Origin: CAYLWN01 sp964387625
GTDB taxonomy: Bacteria; Patescibacteriota; Microgenomatia; UBA10105
Reading direction: 5' to 3'
Assembly (NCBI GenBank): GCA_964387625.1
Contig: CAYLWN010000002.1
Coordinates: 1-64,000, forward strand
DNA: 64,000 bases
Shown piece by piece: positions 31,362 to 40,315 of the stretch (its first letter is position 1; each line of letters opens with the position of its first letter). A program made the position numbers and the translations under genes. The notes below the pieces were generated by a model. The model was not told the DNA's origin and did no database searches. It saw nothing but the letters and a program-made list of their open reading frames with translations.

Positions 31362-32159
31362 TTAAGGTTTTAGTGTTGATGTGGGAGAAGATTTTGGCGA
31401 AGCTGATACGGTAGCTTCTGGTGATGCTGACGATACTTCTGTTTGATTAAATAAATCTGCCGGTAATCTCAAGATTTTTAAAGCGCTAATTTTTTGGTTA
31501 TCTTCTTCAGATAACGAACCCCATACATAAATCCGGTCACCCGGTTTTAAACGCGATAAACCGCTTTTGATAACCGTATTATCGGTATTTTTGTATTCCT
31601 GGGCAATGGTATTTTTCTCATATTCAATATCATTGTCTTTATTAGTGGCAGATTTAATTGTAATAACACCGTTGTTGGCATCGACGATCACAATTTTTCC
31701 GGTATAAAAATTGGCAGCACTTTCTAAAAATATAACTTTTGCAGTGGCTTGATTAATTTCTTTGTCATAAATTCCTAAAACTGAAACAATATTGGTATTT
31801 TTCAGATCAGTTATTTTTCCCTCAATTTGTTGTGACCCTGATTTTTTAAATATCAAAACATCATCACTGTATTTAATTTTTACTTCAGAAGTTAAGGTAA
31901 CCATTGTGAAACTGGTTTTGTTTAATTGGGCAATTTCTCCGGAAAAACCTCTTGTTTGAGAGTCCCGCATTTCAGCTACTTTGGTTGCCAATTTTTCTTT
32001 AAGTGCTTTGACTTTTTCTTCATCAATAGTTGCAGATTGTGTTGCGGAATTAGTGGCATTTTTTTCCTGCGCCAATGAAATTGATGTTATTACCAAAAAA
32101 ATACTTAATACAAAAAACAAGAATATTTTTATAAGTAACTTATTTTTTTTAAATAACAT
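31362..32159 (-). CDS. Secreted protein with repeated beta-strand (DUF5666-like) domains
   Basis: Start chosen at 32159 (MLFKKNKLLIKIFLFFVLSIFLVITSISLAQ), which gives a proper signal peptide with SLAQ cleavage region and lies one base after the upstream stop. 265 residues. After a charged helical linker there are strand-rich blocks such as GEIAQLNKTSFTMVTLTSEVKIKY, FYTGKIVIVDANNGVITIKSAT and KPGDRIYVWGSL, which recall the small OB-like domains of DUF5666. The C-terminus is rich in serine, alanine and proline. Likely an envelope protein, paired with the upstream gene. Confidence 0.65.
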   Translation of the reverse strand: MLFKKNKLLIKIFLFFVLSIFLVITSISLAQEKNATNSATQSATIDEEKVKALKEKLATKVAEMRDSQTRGFSGEIAQLNKTSFTMVTLTSEVKIKYSDDVLIFKKSGSQQIEGKITDLKNTNIVSVLGIYDKEINQATAKVIFLESAANFYTGKIVIVDANNGVITIKSATNKDNDIEYEKNTIAQEYKNTDNTVIKSGLSRLKPGDRIYVWGSLSEEDNQKISALKILRLPADLFNQTEVSSASPEATVSASPKSSPTSTLKP

Positions 32160-32160
32160 A

Positions 32161-32583
32161 TTAAATTTTATCCTCAAAATAATATAGGTATAAATCTTTT
32201 GTAATATCCTGGTTGTCATTATCAAGCGCAGAAACTGCAATTTGATTTCCACCTAAAAACAAATCTAAACTGATTTCAAATTCTCCGTTGGGGCCTGGTT
32301 TGACAACCTGATTTAGTGTTGGTGTAGTGATAATGACAAATTTTGCGTTGGTAGTTTTGCCCACAAGATTTACGGTTTTGGTTTTTACTATATCACCATC
32401 TTTGTTTGAAGTGATATCTAAGCTGAAACCATTTAAAGGCGCAGGCGATTGATTTGTCTGGGTATTTGGTGTAGGTTTAGCTAAATTTTTAGGAAATATC
32501 CGGGGTAAAACCCAAATTGTTATCGCAGCTATTAAGCCCAGAGAAAAACCGATGATTGATGCTACCACTGTATCTTTATTCAT
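32161..32583 (-). CDS. Membrane-anchored Ig-like domain protein
   Basis: 140 residues: an N-terminal membrane anchor (ASIIGFSLGLIAAITIWVLP), a proline- and threonine-rich linker, and a C-terminal domain LDITSNKDGDIVKTKTVNLVGKTTNAKFVIITTP with GEFEISLDLFLGGNQIAVSALD. The latter matches the glucodextranase-B-type bacterial Ig-like fold common in envelope proteins of CPR bacteria. The next gene begins one base after its stop, so the two are a unit. Confidence 0.75.
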   Translation of the reverse strand: MNKDTVVASIIGFSLGLIAAITIWVLPRIFPKNLAKPTPNTQTNQSPAPLNGFSLDITSNKDGDIVKTKTVNLVGKTTNAKFVIITTPTLNQVVKPGPNGEFEISLDLFLGGNQIAVSALDNDNQDITKDLYLYYFEDKI

Positions 32584-32652
32584 AAATTAATTTATACCGA
32601 TTTTCTTTGAATTCGCAAGATTTTTTTAGAATAAAATCTTGCTCTAATAGGA

Positions 32653-32722
32653 TTATCGAGTATATACCCGATGTTTTTTTTAAAAACCATCGGTATAGAC
32701 TGATATAACAATCTATAGATGA
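32653..32722. repeat. Two-hairpin repeat, copy 2 (upstream of the MBL gene)
   Basis: Contains ATCGAGTATATACCCGATG, an A/T core, CCATCGGTATA, then TATAGA-CTGATATAACAA-TCTATA. It shares the loop word TGATATAACAAT and the ATCGGTATA arm with 15591-15658, but the order of the two hairpins is swapped and the stem bases of the TGATATAACAAT hairpin differ while still pairing. Confidence 0.55.
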
Positions 32723-32788
32723 AAGCAATTGTAAAATGATGATCATCTCTTGTCAAGTTTAAATTTTAGTAGTAAACTGGGGCAACAC

Positions 32789-33424
32789 ATGGAAATTATT
32801 GCTTTAGGTCACTCTTCATTTAAATTAAAAGGGAAAAATGCTTCAGTAGTGATTGATCCATATGATTCTGAAATGGTGGGTCAGAGATTTCCCAAACACG
32901 TGACTGCAGATTTGGTTTTGGTTACTCACGAACATAAAGATCATAACAATATTAAAGCTATCGAACCCATTGATAAACAAGTTGTAGTTTTTTCTCACCC
33001 TGGAGAATATGAAGTAAAAGACATTGAAGTTTTTGGAATTGAATCCTTTCATGATAATAAGAATGGTGAAGAAAGAGGTAAAAATACTATTTACCATATA
33101 TCTGTTGATGGAATAAATTTTGTGCATTTGGGTGATTTGGGACAATCAAAATTAACAGATGCACAAATTGATTTATTAGATAGCGTTGATGTATTGTTTA
33201 TTCCGGTTGGAGGTAAATATACCATAGATGCATTTCAGGCAAAGGAAATTATAAATCAATTGGAACCGTTAATGGTGATTCCTATGCATTATAAGCGGGA
33301 GGGTTTATCTCCGGTATCATTTTTTACAAAAGAGATGGGTCAAGAAAATATAATCCCACTGCCTAAAATAAAAATAACCAAGGATTCTTTACCTGATAAA
33401 ATGCAGGTAGTAGTTCTGGAATAG
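32789..33424 (+). CDS. Metallo-beta-lactamase-fold protein (UPF0173 type)
   Basis: Start at 32789 (MEIIALGHSSFKLKGKNASVVIDPYD) fits the family; upstream residues look like spacer. 211 residues. Metal motifs: VTHEHKDHNN, HPGEYEVKDIEVFGIESFHD, FVHLGDLGQ and PMHYKREG. This is the group of MBL-fold hydrolases named YtkL/UPF0173, with unknown substrate. Upstream sits a two-hairpin repeat. Confidence 0.85.
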   Translation: MEIIALGHSSFKLKGKNASVVIDPYDSEMVGQRFPKHVTADLVLVTHEHKDHNNIKAIEPIDKQVVVFSHPGEYEVKDIEVFGIESFHDNKNGEERGKNTIYHISVDGINFVHLGDLGQSKLTDAQIDLLDSVDVLFIPVGGKYTIDAFQAKEIINQLEPLMVIPMHYKREGLSPVSFFTKEMGQENIIPLPKIKITKDSLPDKMQVVVLE

Positions 33425-33547
33425 AAATCCTAAATCCCAAATCCTAAATTCTAAATAAATACAAAATTCAAAATATTTGAGTTTAGCATTATTAAAGATT
33501 TGAATTTTTTAGGATTTAGAGTTTAGAGTTTAGAATTTTTAAGTTTT
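33425..33547. repeat. AT-rich self-complementary spacer
   Basis: Words of the type AAATCCTAAATCCCAAAT on the left and TTTAGGATTTAGAGTTTAG on the right make a loose inverted repeat in front of dnaB. Similar 'TTTAGAATTT' filler occurs at 4230-4270, 61203-61232 and 63130-63250. Confidence 0.5.
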
Positions 33548-34891
33548 ATGGCAAATCTGCAAGTTCCTCCTCATGATGAAATAGCTGAACAATCAGTTTT
33601 AGGATCCGTGCTTCTAGATAAAGATGCGCTTATTGATGTTGCAGAATTTTTACGACCCGCATATTTTTATAAACAATCACATGCGTTAATTTTTTCGGCC
33701 ATGTTATCTCTTTTTGAAAAACATGAGCCTGTTGATTTGGTCACAGTAACGTCAGAACTTAAAAAACTGGGTAAGCTAAAAGAAGCAGGCGGAAATTCAT
33801 ATTTATCGGATTTGTTAAACATTGTTCCAACTGCAGCTCACGCTGAAAAATACGGTAGAATCATTCAAGACCATTATGTTAAAAGACAACTCATCACTGC
33901 TTCAGCCAAAATGACCGAGAATGCATTTAAAGAAGAAGGAGAAGCCCGGCAAATTTTAGATACAGCTGAACAGGAAATTTTTGCCATAGCGCAGTTACAC
34001 ACCAGACGAGATTTTGTAAAAGTTAAAGATATTTTAGCCGGTTCTTTTGACAGGCTAGACGAATTACACAAAAGAGCGGGAGGACTTCGGGGAGTTACCA
34101 CAGGATTTACTGATTTGGATAATAAACTGGCTGGTATGCAGGATTCTAACCTTTTGATTTTAGCAGCCCGACCAGGACAAGGGAAAACCGCTTTAGCTTT
34201 AAACATGGCTCAATTTATTGCTACCCAAGCCAAAATGCCTGTGGCAATTTTTTCTTTGGAAATGAGCCGGGAAGAATTAGTTGACCGGTTGTTAGTAGCT
34301 CAGGCTGACATTGATGCCTGGAGACTGAAAACCGGAAAATTGTCAGACGATGATTTTACCCGTCTTTCTGAAGCCATGGGACAACTGGCCGAGGCGCCTT
34401 TATTTATCGATGATACTCCGGGATTAAATATCATGGAAATGCGTACAAAAGCCCGCAGAATTCAAATTGAACATCAAGTCAAACTGATTATTGTTGATTA
34501 TTTACAATTAGTTGATGCTGGAAAAAAATTTGAAGGTCGGGTTCAGGAAGTATCTTATGTATCACAGCATTTGAAAAATATTGCCAGAGAATTAAAAGTT
34601 CCGGTTTTGGCTTTGTCACAATTATCCCGGGCAGTTGAAGCCAGAGGTACCAAAGTGCCTCAACTGGCTGATTTAAGAGAATCAGGTGCTATAGAACAAG
34701 ATTCTGACGTAGTGATGTTTTTATACAGGGAAGATGCACCTGAAGGGGAAAAATGGAGCAACAATGTGTTGACTAAATTATTAATTGCCAAACACAGAAA
34801 CGGGCCATTAGGAGAAATTGACTTGATGTTTAGAGGCGACAGAATTAAATTTTATGGAATGGATAAAAAAAGAGAAGAAAAAAGCCAATAA
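33548..34891 (+). CDS. dnaB: Replicative DNA helicase DnaB
   Basis: Hexameric helicase of the replication fork, 447 residues. The N-terminal domain has PPHDEIAEQSVLGSVLLD and YFYKQSHALIFSAM; the C-terminal RecA-like domain has GVTTGFTDLDNKLAGMQDSNLLILAARPGQGKTALALNMAQ (Walker A), SLEMSREELVDRLL, LIIVDYLQLVD (Walker B), LSQLSRAVEARGTKVPQLADLRESGAIEQDSDVVMFLYR and KHRNGPLG. No intein is present. It is followed 27 bases later by a small unknown gene. Confidence 0.97.
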   Translation: MANLQVPPHDEIAEQSVLGSVLLDKDALIDVAEFLRPAYFYKQSHALIFSAMLSLFEKHEPVDLVTVTSELKKLGKLKEAGGNSYLSDLLNIVPTAAHAEKYGRIIQDHYVKRQLITASAKMTENAFKEEGEARQILDTAEQEIFAIAQLHTRRDFVKVKDILAGSFDRLDELHKRAGGLRGVTTGFTDLDNKLAGMQDSNLLILAARPGQGKTALALNMAQFIATQAKMPVAIFSLEMSREELVDRLLVAQADIDAWRLKTGKLSDDDFTRLSEAMGQLAEAPLFIDDTPGLNIMEMRTKARRIQIEHQVKLIIVDYLQLVDAGKKFEGRVQEVSYVSQHLKNIARELKVPVLALSQLSRAVEARGTKVPQLADLRESGAIEQDSDVVMFLYREDAPEGEKWSNNVLTKLLIAKHRNGPLGEIDLMFRGDRIKFYGMDKKREEKSQ

Positions 34892-34918
34892 ATTATTTAT
34901 CATAACGTAAGACATAAC

Positions 34919-35332
34919 ATGTCCGAAACCATTATACAAATACAACCAGTGTCTTCGAGCGTATCACAGGTAAAAAAAAACCAAGAATTAATGGCGTTGT
35001 CACCGGGTGAAAGAGTAAAAAACGTATTTATCAGTCAATTTAATAAATATAAAAATGAAGCAGAAATGCTTAAGTATCGATTTGATAATGATCAATCTAC
35101 TATTTGGGCATTAAATAATGCTTTAAGTTCAAAAACACTAGAAGAAAATCAAATTAATCCTCAGGATGCTGTAGACATAATCACAGAATTATTTTCTGAT
35201 TCAACAGCCGATGCATTGGAATTATGGGTGAATATGCAAAAAGATATCATCAATCAAATATCAAGAACTGATAAAAAACTCACGGAAGCATTGGTTAATG
35301 AGATTAAGAAACATTTGCTTGTTAAAGCTTAA
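34919..35332 (+). CDS. Hypothetical protein downstream of dnaB
   Basis: A 137-residue soluble helical protein, not recognised. N-terminal 30 residues polar; then ALSPGERVKNVFISQFNKYKNEAEMLKYRFDNDQSTIWALNNAL and a C-terminal helix EALVNEIKKHLLVKA. No motif known to me. Its position 27 bases after dnaB suggests cotranscription. Confidence 0.55.
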   Translation: MSETIIQIQPVSSSVSQVKKNQELMALSPGERVKNVFISQFNKYKNEAEMLKYRFDNDQSTIWALNNALSSKTLEENQINPQDAVDIITELFSDSTADALELWVNMQKDIINQISRTDKKLTEALVNEIKKHLLVKA

Positions 35333-35456
35333 CTTCAAAAATCCTTAAATATTGATTTTAGTATCAAAGGAGGGGCTTTCCGATGCAGTTCATGAACTTT
35401 TAGTAAGTAAATACTGCGTGGATCCCGAGTTTGACTCGGGAAACCCTTTAAAAATG

Positions 35457-35556
35457 NNNNNNNNNNNNNNNNNNNNNNNNNNNNNNNNNNNNNNNNNNNN
35501 NNNNNNNNNNNNNNNNNNNNNNNNNNNNNNNNNNNNNNNNNNNNNNNNNNNNNNNN
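35457..35556. other. Assembly gap (100 N)
   Basis: Exactly 100 undetermined bases. The left flank ends in the hairpin CCCGAG-TTTGA-CTCGGG, a word of the dispersed repeat class, so the gap probably marks a repeat that broke the assembly. True length unknown. Confidence 0.95.
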
Positions 35557-35604
35557 CCGCCACTTTGGCATCTCTTTTATACTTATTTTACCACGTTTTT
35601 AAGG

Positions 35605-35633
35605 TTGCGAAAAAGGGGGATTTAGCTTATAAT
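35605..35633 (+). promoter_or_regulatory. Sigma-70-type promoter of the leucyl aminopeptidase gene
   Basis: TTGCGA, 17-base spacer, consensus TATAAT (35628-35633). With a start of transcription near 35640, the ATG at 35635 is excluded and the ATG at 35653 becomes the first usable start. Confidence 0.75.
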
Positions 35634-35652
35634 AATGCTGAAATCTACCCAT

Positions 35653-37158
35653 ATGACGCTTAAAGCTAAAACAATTAAATGGTTCAAAAGTACATCATCT
35701 GTCCATGCAATATTGGTTACAGAAGACAATTGGCAGGAAGAATTAAAAGAATTTAATCAGTATTTCAAAGGTGATTTGGTTAAATTCATTAAAAACGAAC
35801 AATTTTTACCTAAAGAAGGTCATATTTGTAGTTATTATACTGGAGATAAAATTCCAGCTCCTATTTTAGTAATGATTGGAGTTGGAAAAAAAGCTGATTT
35901 TTCAAATGAAAAAATTCGTAATGCAAGCGCGATTTTAGTCAGATTTACCAAAAAGACTAAAAAACCAATATTATCGATAGATTTAGACGCTGGCATATTA
36001 GCCAATAAAGACATACAAAATATGTCCAAGATTATTTCGGAAGGATTACTCTTAGGTAATTATAAATTTGATAAATATAAAACCCTAAATAAAAAAAGTA
36101 ATTTACAAGTTGAAGAAGTATGGTTACTCACCACGCCTTCCAAAATCCAGCACTGTGCTAACGGTATAGAAAATGGAATATTGACAAGCCAAGCCACCAA
36201 TTTTACCCGTAATTTAGTTAATGAACCAAGTTCAATAACAACACCTTTGTATTTGGCTACGGTGGCTAAAAATATGGCAAAAAAATCTAACATTAAAGTC
36301 GAAATTTGGGATGAAAAACTGTGTCGAAAAATGGGTTTAAATGCATATTTAGCAATTGCTCAAGGATCTTCAGTTACCCCTAAATTTATTAAACTGACTT
36401 ATAAAAATTCTATAAGACTCAAAAATGGCCAAAAACCGAAAATTGTTTTGATTGGCAAAGCTTTGACATTTGACAGCGGTGGATTATCTTTAAAAGATGC
36501 CAAAAGTATGGAAAATATGAAATTGGATATGGCTGGAGGGGCAACTGTTTTAGGAATTTTTAGTATTTTAGAAAAATTAAAACTTAAAGCAGATATTATT
36601 GGGCTTATTCCGGCTTGTGAAAATATGCCAGGAAATAATGCTGTCAAACCCGGAGATATAGTAACAGCCAAAAACGGAAAAACAATAGAAATACTTAATA
36701 CAGACGCCGAGGGAAGAGTTGTACTTGCAGATGCTTTATCAGTCGCCAGCGAACTTAAGCCCGATATGATTATTGATTTAGCTACTCTTACCGGAGCTTG
36801 TATGGTGGCTTTGGGGGAAGATATTGCCGGTTTATTTACCAATAATAAAGATTTGAAAAACAAATTACTTCAATCAGCATCAATTACCGGTGAAAAGTTC
36901 TGGGAGTTGCCATTGGAAAAAAATTATAAGGATTTAATTAAAAGTGATATTGCAGATTTGGCAAATGTTGCCAAGACCCGTTATGGTGGTGCAATCACTG
37001 CTGCGATTTTCTTAGAAGAATTTGTTGGTAACATCCCGTGGATTCATTTAGATATCGCAGGACCAGCCTTTGCTGAAAAAGATTTACCTTTAATTGCCAA
37101 AGGCGGAAGCGGTTTTGGGGTAAGAACATTGATTCAATTTTTATCTAACTTCGTATAA
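35653..37158 (+). CDS. pepA: Leucyl aminopeptidase (M17 family)
   Basis: Two-metal aminopeptidase, 501 residues from the ATG chosen by promoter position. The catalytic domain shows LVNEPSSITTPLYLA, VLIGKALTFDSGGLSLKDAKSMENMKLDMAGGATVLG with the metal-site lysine and aspartates, GDIVTAKNGKTIEILNTDAEGRVVLADAL (the NTDAEGR signature), and HLDIAGPAF near the end. It makes free amino acids from peptides in the cytosol, useful for a host-dependent cell. The N-terminal domain is diverged, as usual in the family. Confidence 0.95.
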   Translation: MTLKAKTIKWFKSTSSVHAILVTEDNWQEELKEFNQYFKGDLVKFIKNEQFLPKEGHICSYYTGDKIPAPILVMIGVGKKADFSNEKIRNASAILVRFTKKTKKPILSIDLDAGILANKDIQNMSKIISEGLLLGNYKFDKYKTLNKKSNLQVEEVWLLTTPSKIQHCANGIENGILTSQATNFTRNLVNEPSSITTPLYLATVAKNMAKKSNIKVEIWDEKLCRKMGLNAYLAIAQGSSVTPKFIKLTYKNSIRLKNGQKPKIVLIGKALTFDSGGLSLKDAKSMENMKLDMAGGATVLGIFSILEKLKLKADIIGLIPACENMPGNNAVKPGDIVTAKNGKTIEILNTDAEGRVVLADALSVASELKPDMIIDLATLTGACMVALGEDIAGLFTNNKDLKNKLLQSASITGEKFWELPLEKNYKDLIKSDIADLANVAKTRYGGAITAAIFLEEFVGNIPWIHLDIAGPAFAEKDLPLIAKGGSGFGVRTLIQFLSNFV

Positions 37159-37177
37159 TTAAATTTTTAGTCCAATT

Positions 37178-37621
37178 TTAAAGCACAAATCCTACTATTA
37201 GAAAAATAACCATGGTAACTACTTGGGATACAATACCCCAATACGATTGAGTTCGGCTGTGAATTATTGATTGAAATTTATAAATATAATAAAAAATTTT
37301 CGGTGAATAGGGATATAATATAAAATATGGAGCAGCGAGAAAATCAGGTAATAAAGATAAAAAAACTGTTATAAAAAGTAGAAATAGGGGAATAAACTTG
37401 CCAAAAATTAAATAAATCAACATTAATGAAAAAATTGTTTCAAATATTGCAATTGCTCCAGTTATATATTTAGGACGTCCTTTCCAGTTAGTTCCCAAAT
37501 CCCAATGCGGAATTGAGTCACAAAAAAAATGAGTCAGCAATGCAGTCGAACCGGCTAGATAAGGATTAGGGATTTTATTTGCAATTGACGCTCCAATTAA
37601 TGCATGAACCAAGGTTGTCAT
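37178..37621 (-). CDS. Small integral membrane protein, YdjM/DUF457-like
   Basis: 147 residues with four hydrophobic spans. The pattern H6-A-L-I-G-A-S followed by LAGSTALLTHFFCDSIPHWDLG recalls membrane-bound metal-dependent hydrolases (YdjM/YbcI-like), where the histidines and aspartates bind metal. Biochemical role is not established. The next gene is divergent, sharing a 71-base promoter region. Confidence 0.55.
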   Translation of the reverse strand: MTTLVHALIGASIANKIPNPYLAGSTALLTHFFCDSIPHWDLGTNWKGRPKYITGAIAIFETIFSLMLIYLIFGKFIPLFLLFITVFLSLLPDFLAAPYFILYPYSPKIFYYIYKFQSIIHSRTQSYWGIVSQVVTMVIFLIVGFVL

Positions 37622-37692
37622 ATTTTTTTAGATCTTGTAAAATTTATCTATCTATTTATGATAACCATAAACTGGTAAATTATACAAGAGTT

Positions 37693-39009
37693 ATGGATAA
37701 ACCGAAAATTATCAAGTCAGAACTATTTCAGGTTTTGTCAATTAAATCTTTTCAATTACTTTGGTCATCACAAGTGATCACCCAAACAGCTTACAATATG
37801 TTGCTTTTTATTTTGGGTGTCATAATTTATCAAAAAACGCGGTCAAATGCACAGGTATCACTTTTTTATTTGACAGTTGGAATACCGGCTTTTGTGTTTG
37901 GAATTATATCAGGAATATATGTAGATAAATTTAATAAGCGGTCGATTTTGCTCTTATCGACATTTATAAGAATAATTCTTTTAATATTAATCGTAATTTT
38001 CCGTCACCAGTTGTTGATAGTTTTTATTTTATCAGGATTGGTATCAATTGTTGGCCAATTTTTTGTTCCTGCTGAAGCAGCATTAATTCCTCGGTTGGTC
38101 AAACAGGAATTATTATTATCGGCAAATTCCTTATTTACCTTAACTTTTTACAGTGCAGTTATTGGTGGATTTGTATTTGCCGGACCACTTTTGCGTCAGT
38201 TTGGCACCACACCGGTTTTGATATTCTTAGCGTTTTTATATTTGTTATCAACGGTTTTATTATATTTTCTGCCCAAAAATTTGGGTACAACTAATACTGC
38301 AAATAAAAGTTTTCCCTTGTCTGAAATGAAACAAGATGTTTTATCAGCAATTTCTTTTATTAAAAAAGTGATACCTGTAAAACAGGCGATGTTGTTAATG
38401 ATGATGTCCCAAGCAGTTATTTCTATATTTTTAACATTAGCTCCAGGCATGGCAGATCAACTTTTAAAAATTGAAGTGACCGATGCTTCGATACTGATTA
38501 TGGGTCCAGCAGCATTAGGAATGATCGTTGGAGCTTTAATAATTGGTAATTTGGGATCCAGGTTTCGTAAACGATCATTAATTCAATTGGGAATTTATGC
38601 ATCAGGATTAATTTTAATTTTTCTATCTTCGGTAATTTATTTCAAAAATTACGAAGTAGTTTCAGATTTATTTGAATTAATTTTTTACAATAAGATAAGT
38701 CAGGCAATACTCATAATTACCAGTTTGTGTTTTTTTATTTTAGGTTTTGCTAACAGTTTAATTGACATTTCGTGTAATACGATTTTACAACAGTATTCAA
38801 CAGATGGTAACCGGGGTAGAATTTACGGTGTTTTACAGTCTCTGATTTCAGGATTATCTTTGTTGCCGGTCATAATTTCCGGACTACTTGCAGATGTTAT
38901 CGGAATTAATAAAATTATTTTTGTTCTTGGTTTGTGCTTGACTGTATTTGGATTATTTGCCAGCGGATTTTTCAAGAAATTAATGAAAGAAAACAATCAA
39001 TCAATATAA
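37693..39009 (+). CDS. Major facilitator superfamily transporter (EntS-like)
   Basis: Start set at 37693 (MDKPKIIKSELFQVLSIKSFQLLWSSQVIT); the longer frame would run into the divergent gene. 438 residues, about 12 spans. The N-terminal LWSSQVITQTAYNMLLFILGVIIYQKT and the loop GIYVDKFNKRSILLLSTF fit MFS motif A of the MFS_3/enterobactin-exporter group. Substrate unknown. The right end abuts an assembly gap. Confidence 0.85.
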   Translation: MDKPKIIKSELFQVLSIKSFQLLWSSQVITQTAYNMLLFILGVIIYQKTRSNAQVSLFYLTVGIPAFVFGIISGIYVDKFNKRSILLLSTFIRIILLILIVIFRHQLLIVFILSGLVSIVGQFFVPAEAALIPRLVKQELLLSANSLFTLTFYSAVIGGFVFAGPLLRQFGTTPVLIFLAFLYLLSTVLLYFLPKNLGTTNTANKSFPLSEMKQDVLSAISFIKKVIPVKQAMLLMMMSQAVISIFLTLAPGMADQLLKIEVTDASILIMGPAALGMIVGALIIGNLGSRFRKRSLIQLGIYASGLILIFLSSVIYFKNYEVVSDLFELIFYNKISQAILIITSLCFFILGFANSLIDISCNTILQQYSTDGNRGRIYGVLQSLISGLSLLPVIISGLLADVIGINKIIFVLGLCLTVFGLFASGFFKKLMKENNQSI

Positions 39010-39019
39010 ATTGTTGTAT

Positions 39020-39119
39020 NNNNNNNNNNNNNNNNNNNNNNNNNNNNNNNNNNNNNNNNNNNNNNNNNNNNNNNNNNNNNNNNNNNNNNNNNNNNNNNNN
39101 NNNNNNNNNNNNNNNNNNN
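39020..39119. other. Assembly gap (100 N)
   Basis: Exactly 100 undetermined bases between the MFS gene and the lgt-like gene. The promoter or leader of the latter may lie inside; a TATAAT-like word (39119-39124) stands directly after it. Confidence 0.95.
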
Positions 39120-39140
39120 TATAATGAGCTCCATAAATTT

Positions 39141-39920
39141 ATGTTACCGGATATTTTCAATCTACAATTAATCAAAATTTCCTTATACGGTTTATTTATT
39201 GTTACGGGTTTTGTAATTTGGTCTTTTATTTTTTGGCGGAATTTACGTGATCAAGGTATAGATGACGAAAAAATTTTTGATAATTTATTGACAGTTACCA
39301 TATCTTCAATAATTATTGCCAGATTAGTTTATGTTTTTATAAATTGGCATAATTTTGCCCCAAACATATTGAGAGTTTTAGTGATTTGGAAATTTCCCGG
39401 GTTTTCATTTTGGGGAGCATTTTTTGGAGGAATTTTAGGCAGCTTATTAATTACGTTAAAGCAAAAGTTTCCGGTAGCTCAGGTTTTTGACAGTTATGGT
39501 GTTTCTTTTCCTTATGCCATGTTTTGGACATCAATGGTGTCAGTTTTTAACGGAACAGTAATAGGAACGACTACATCACTTTTTTGGGGGACCCAATCAT
39601 TGGGACTGGTTGGTAAAAGACACCCAGTAGCTATTTATAGTGCTTTTATAGCTTTATTTATAATTATTTTCATCTTTATTATTAAGAAAAAATGGAGCCT
39701 AAAACATAAACCTGGCATAATTAGTTCCTTGGTTTTTTTCATTTTTGGGTTTGGTGAATTCATGCTTGCATTTTTTAGGGCTGATCTTCTATACTGGGAT
39801 AGTGTTTCTATAGAGCATATATTGGCATTTTTGGTTTTGATTGTATCGGCAGTAATTTTAATAATCAATTTAAGCAGGATAAAAAGTACCAATACTGATA
39901 TAAAAATAAATAATTTATGA
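39141..39920 (+). CDS. lgt: Prolipoprotein diacylglyceryl transferase-like membrane protein
   Basis: 259 residues with about seven spans; start at 39141 (MLPDIFNLQLIKISLYGLFIVTGF). Similarity to Lgt: the first spans with ISLYGLFIVTGFVIW, IARLVYVFINW, KFPGFSFWGAFFGGILG and the late GKRHPVAIYSAFIAL, which matches the HPxQxYE-type motif. The Lgt signature RxGNFxNGE is replaced by MVSVFNGTVIG, so the key arginine is not evident. It may be a diverged Lgt or a relative with another task. Its stop overlaps the next ATG by four bases. Confidence 0.65.
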   Translation: MLPDIFNLQLIKISLYGLFIVTGFVIWSFIFWRNLRDQGIDDEKIFDNLLTVTISSIIIARLVYVFINWHNFAPNILRVLVIWKFPGFSFWGAFFGGILGSLLITLKQKFPVAQVFDSYGVSFPYAMFWTSMVSVFNGTVIGTTTSLFWGTQSLGLVGKRHPVAIYSAFIALFIIIFIFIIKKKWSLKHKPGIISSLVFFIFGFGEFMLAFFRADLLYWDSVSIEHILAFLVLIVSAVILIINLSRIKSTNTDIKINNL

Positions 39921-40279
39921 TTAAATTTCCTAAAGCAATTTTAAAAAACATCGAAGATGCCTTGCAGGTTGAAAAAAAACAGGTATTAATTCAAATATCC
40001 GATTTATCTGCACAAGATCCTTTTTCTGATATTGACAGACTCAATGATAATGCTGCTTCAGATACTGAAGCTAAAGAAGAGACAGATCACGAAAGATATC
40101 AAGCATTACTCACTGAATTAAAAAGTAAACAAGATGCCATTGATGCGGCTTTAAAGCGGATTGATAAAGGAAATTACGGTTCCTGCGATAATTGCGGTTA
40201 TTTGATAGATACAGATAGATTAGCAGCATTGCCTACAGCTACCTTGTGTGTTAATTGTGAAAACAACAAAAAACACTGA
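39917..40279 (+). CDS. DksA/TraR-family zinc-finger protein
   Basis: 120 residues: a coiled-coil part with RYQALLTELKSKQDAIDAALKRIDKGNYG and a four-cysteine zinc finger CDNCGYLIDTDRLAALPTATLCVNC. DksA/TraR proteins reach the RNA polymerase secondary channel. The acidic tip residues of DksA appear in DPFSDIDRLNDNAASDTEAKEE. Overlap with the lgt-like gene indicates translational coupling; in other bacteria a TraR-type protein is often next to lspA or lgt. Confidence 0.88.
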   Translation: MIKFPKAILKNIEDALQVEKKQVLIQISDLSAQDPFSDIDRLNDNAASDTEAKEETDHERYQALLTELKSKQDAIDAALKRIDKGNYGSCDNCGYLIDTDRLAALPTATLCVNCENNKKH

Positions 40280-40315
40280 TTTTCTAAAAAATTACAACAT
40301 AACATCTCCTGACTT

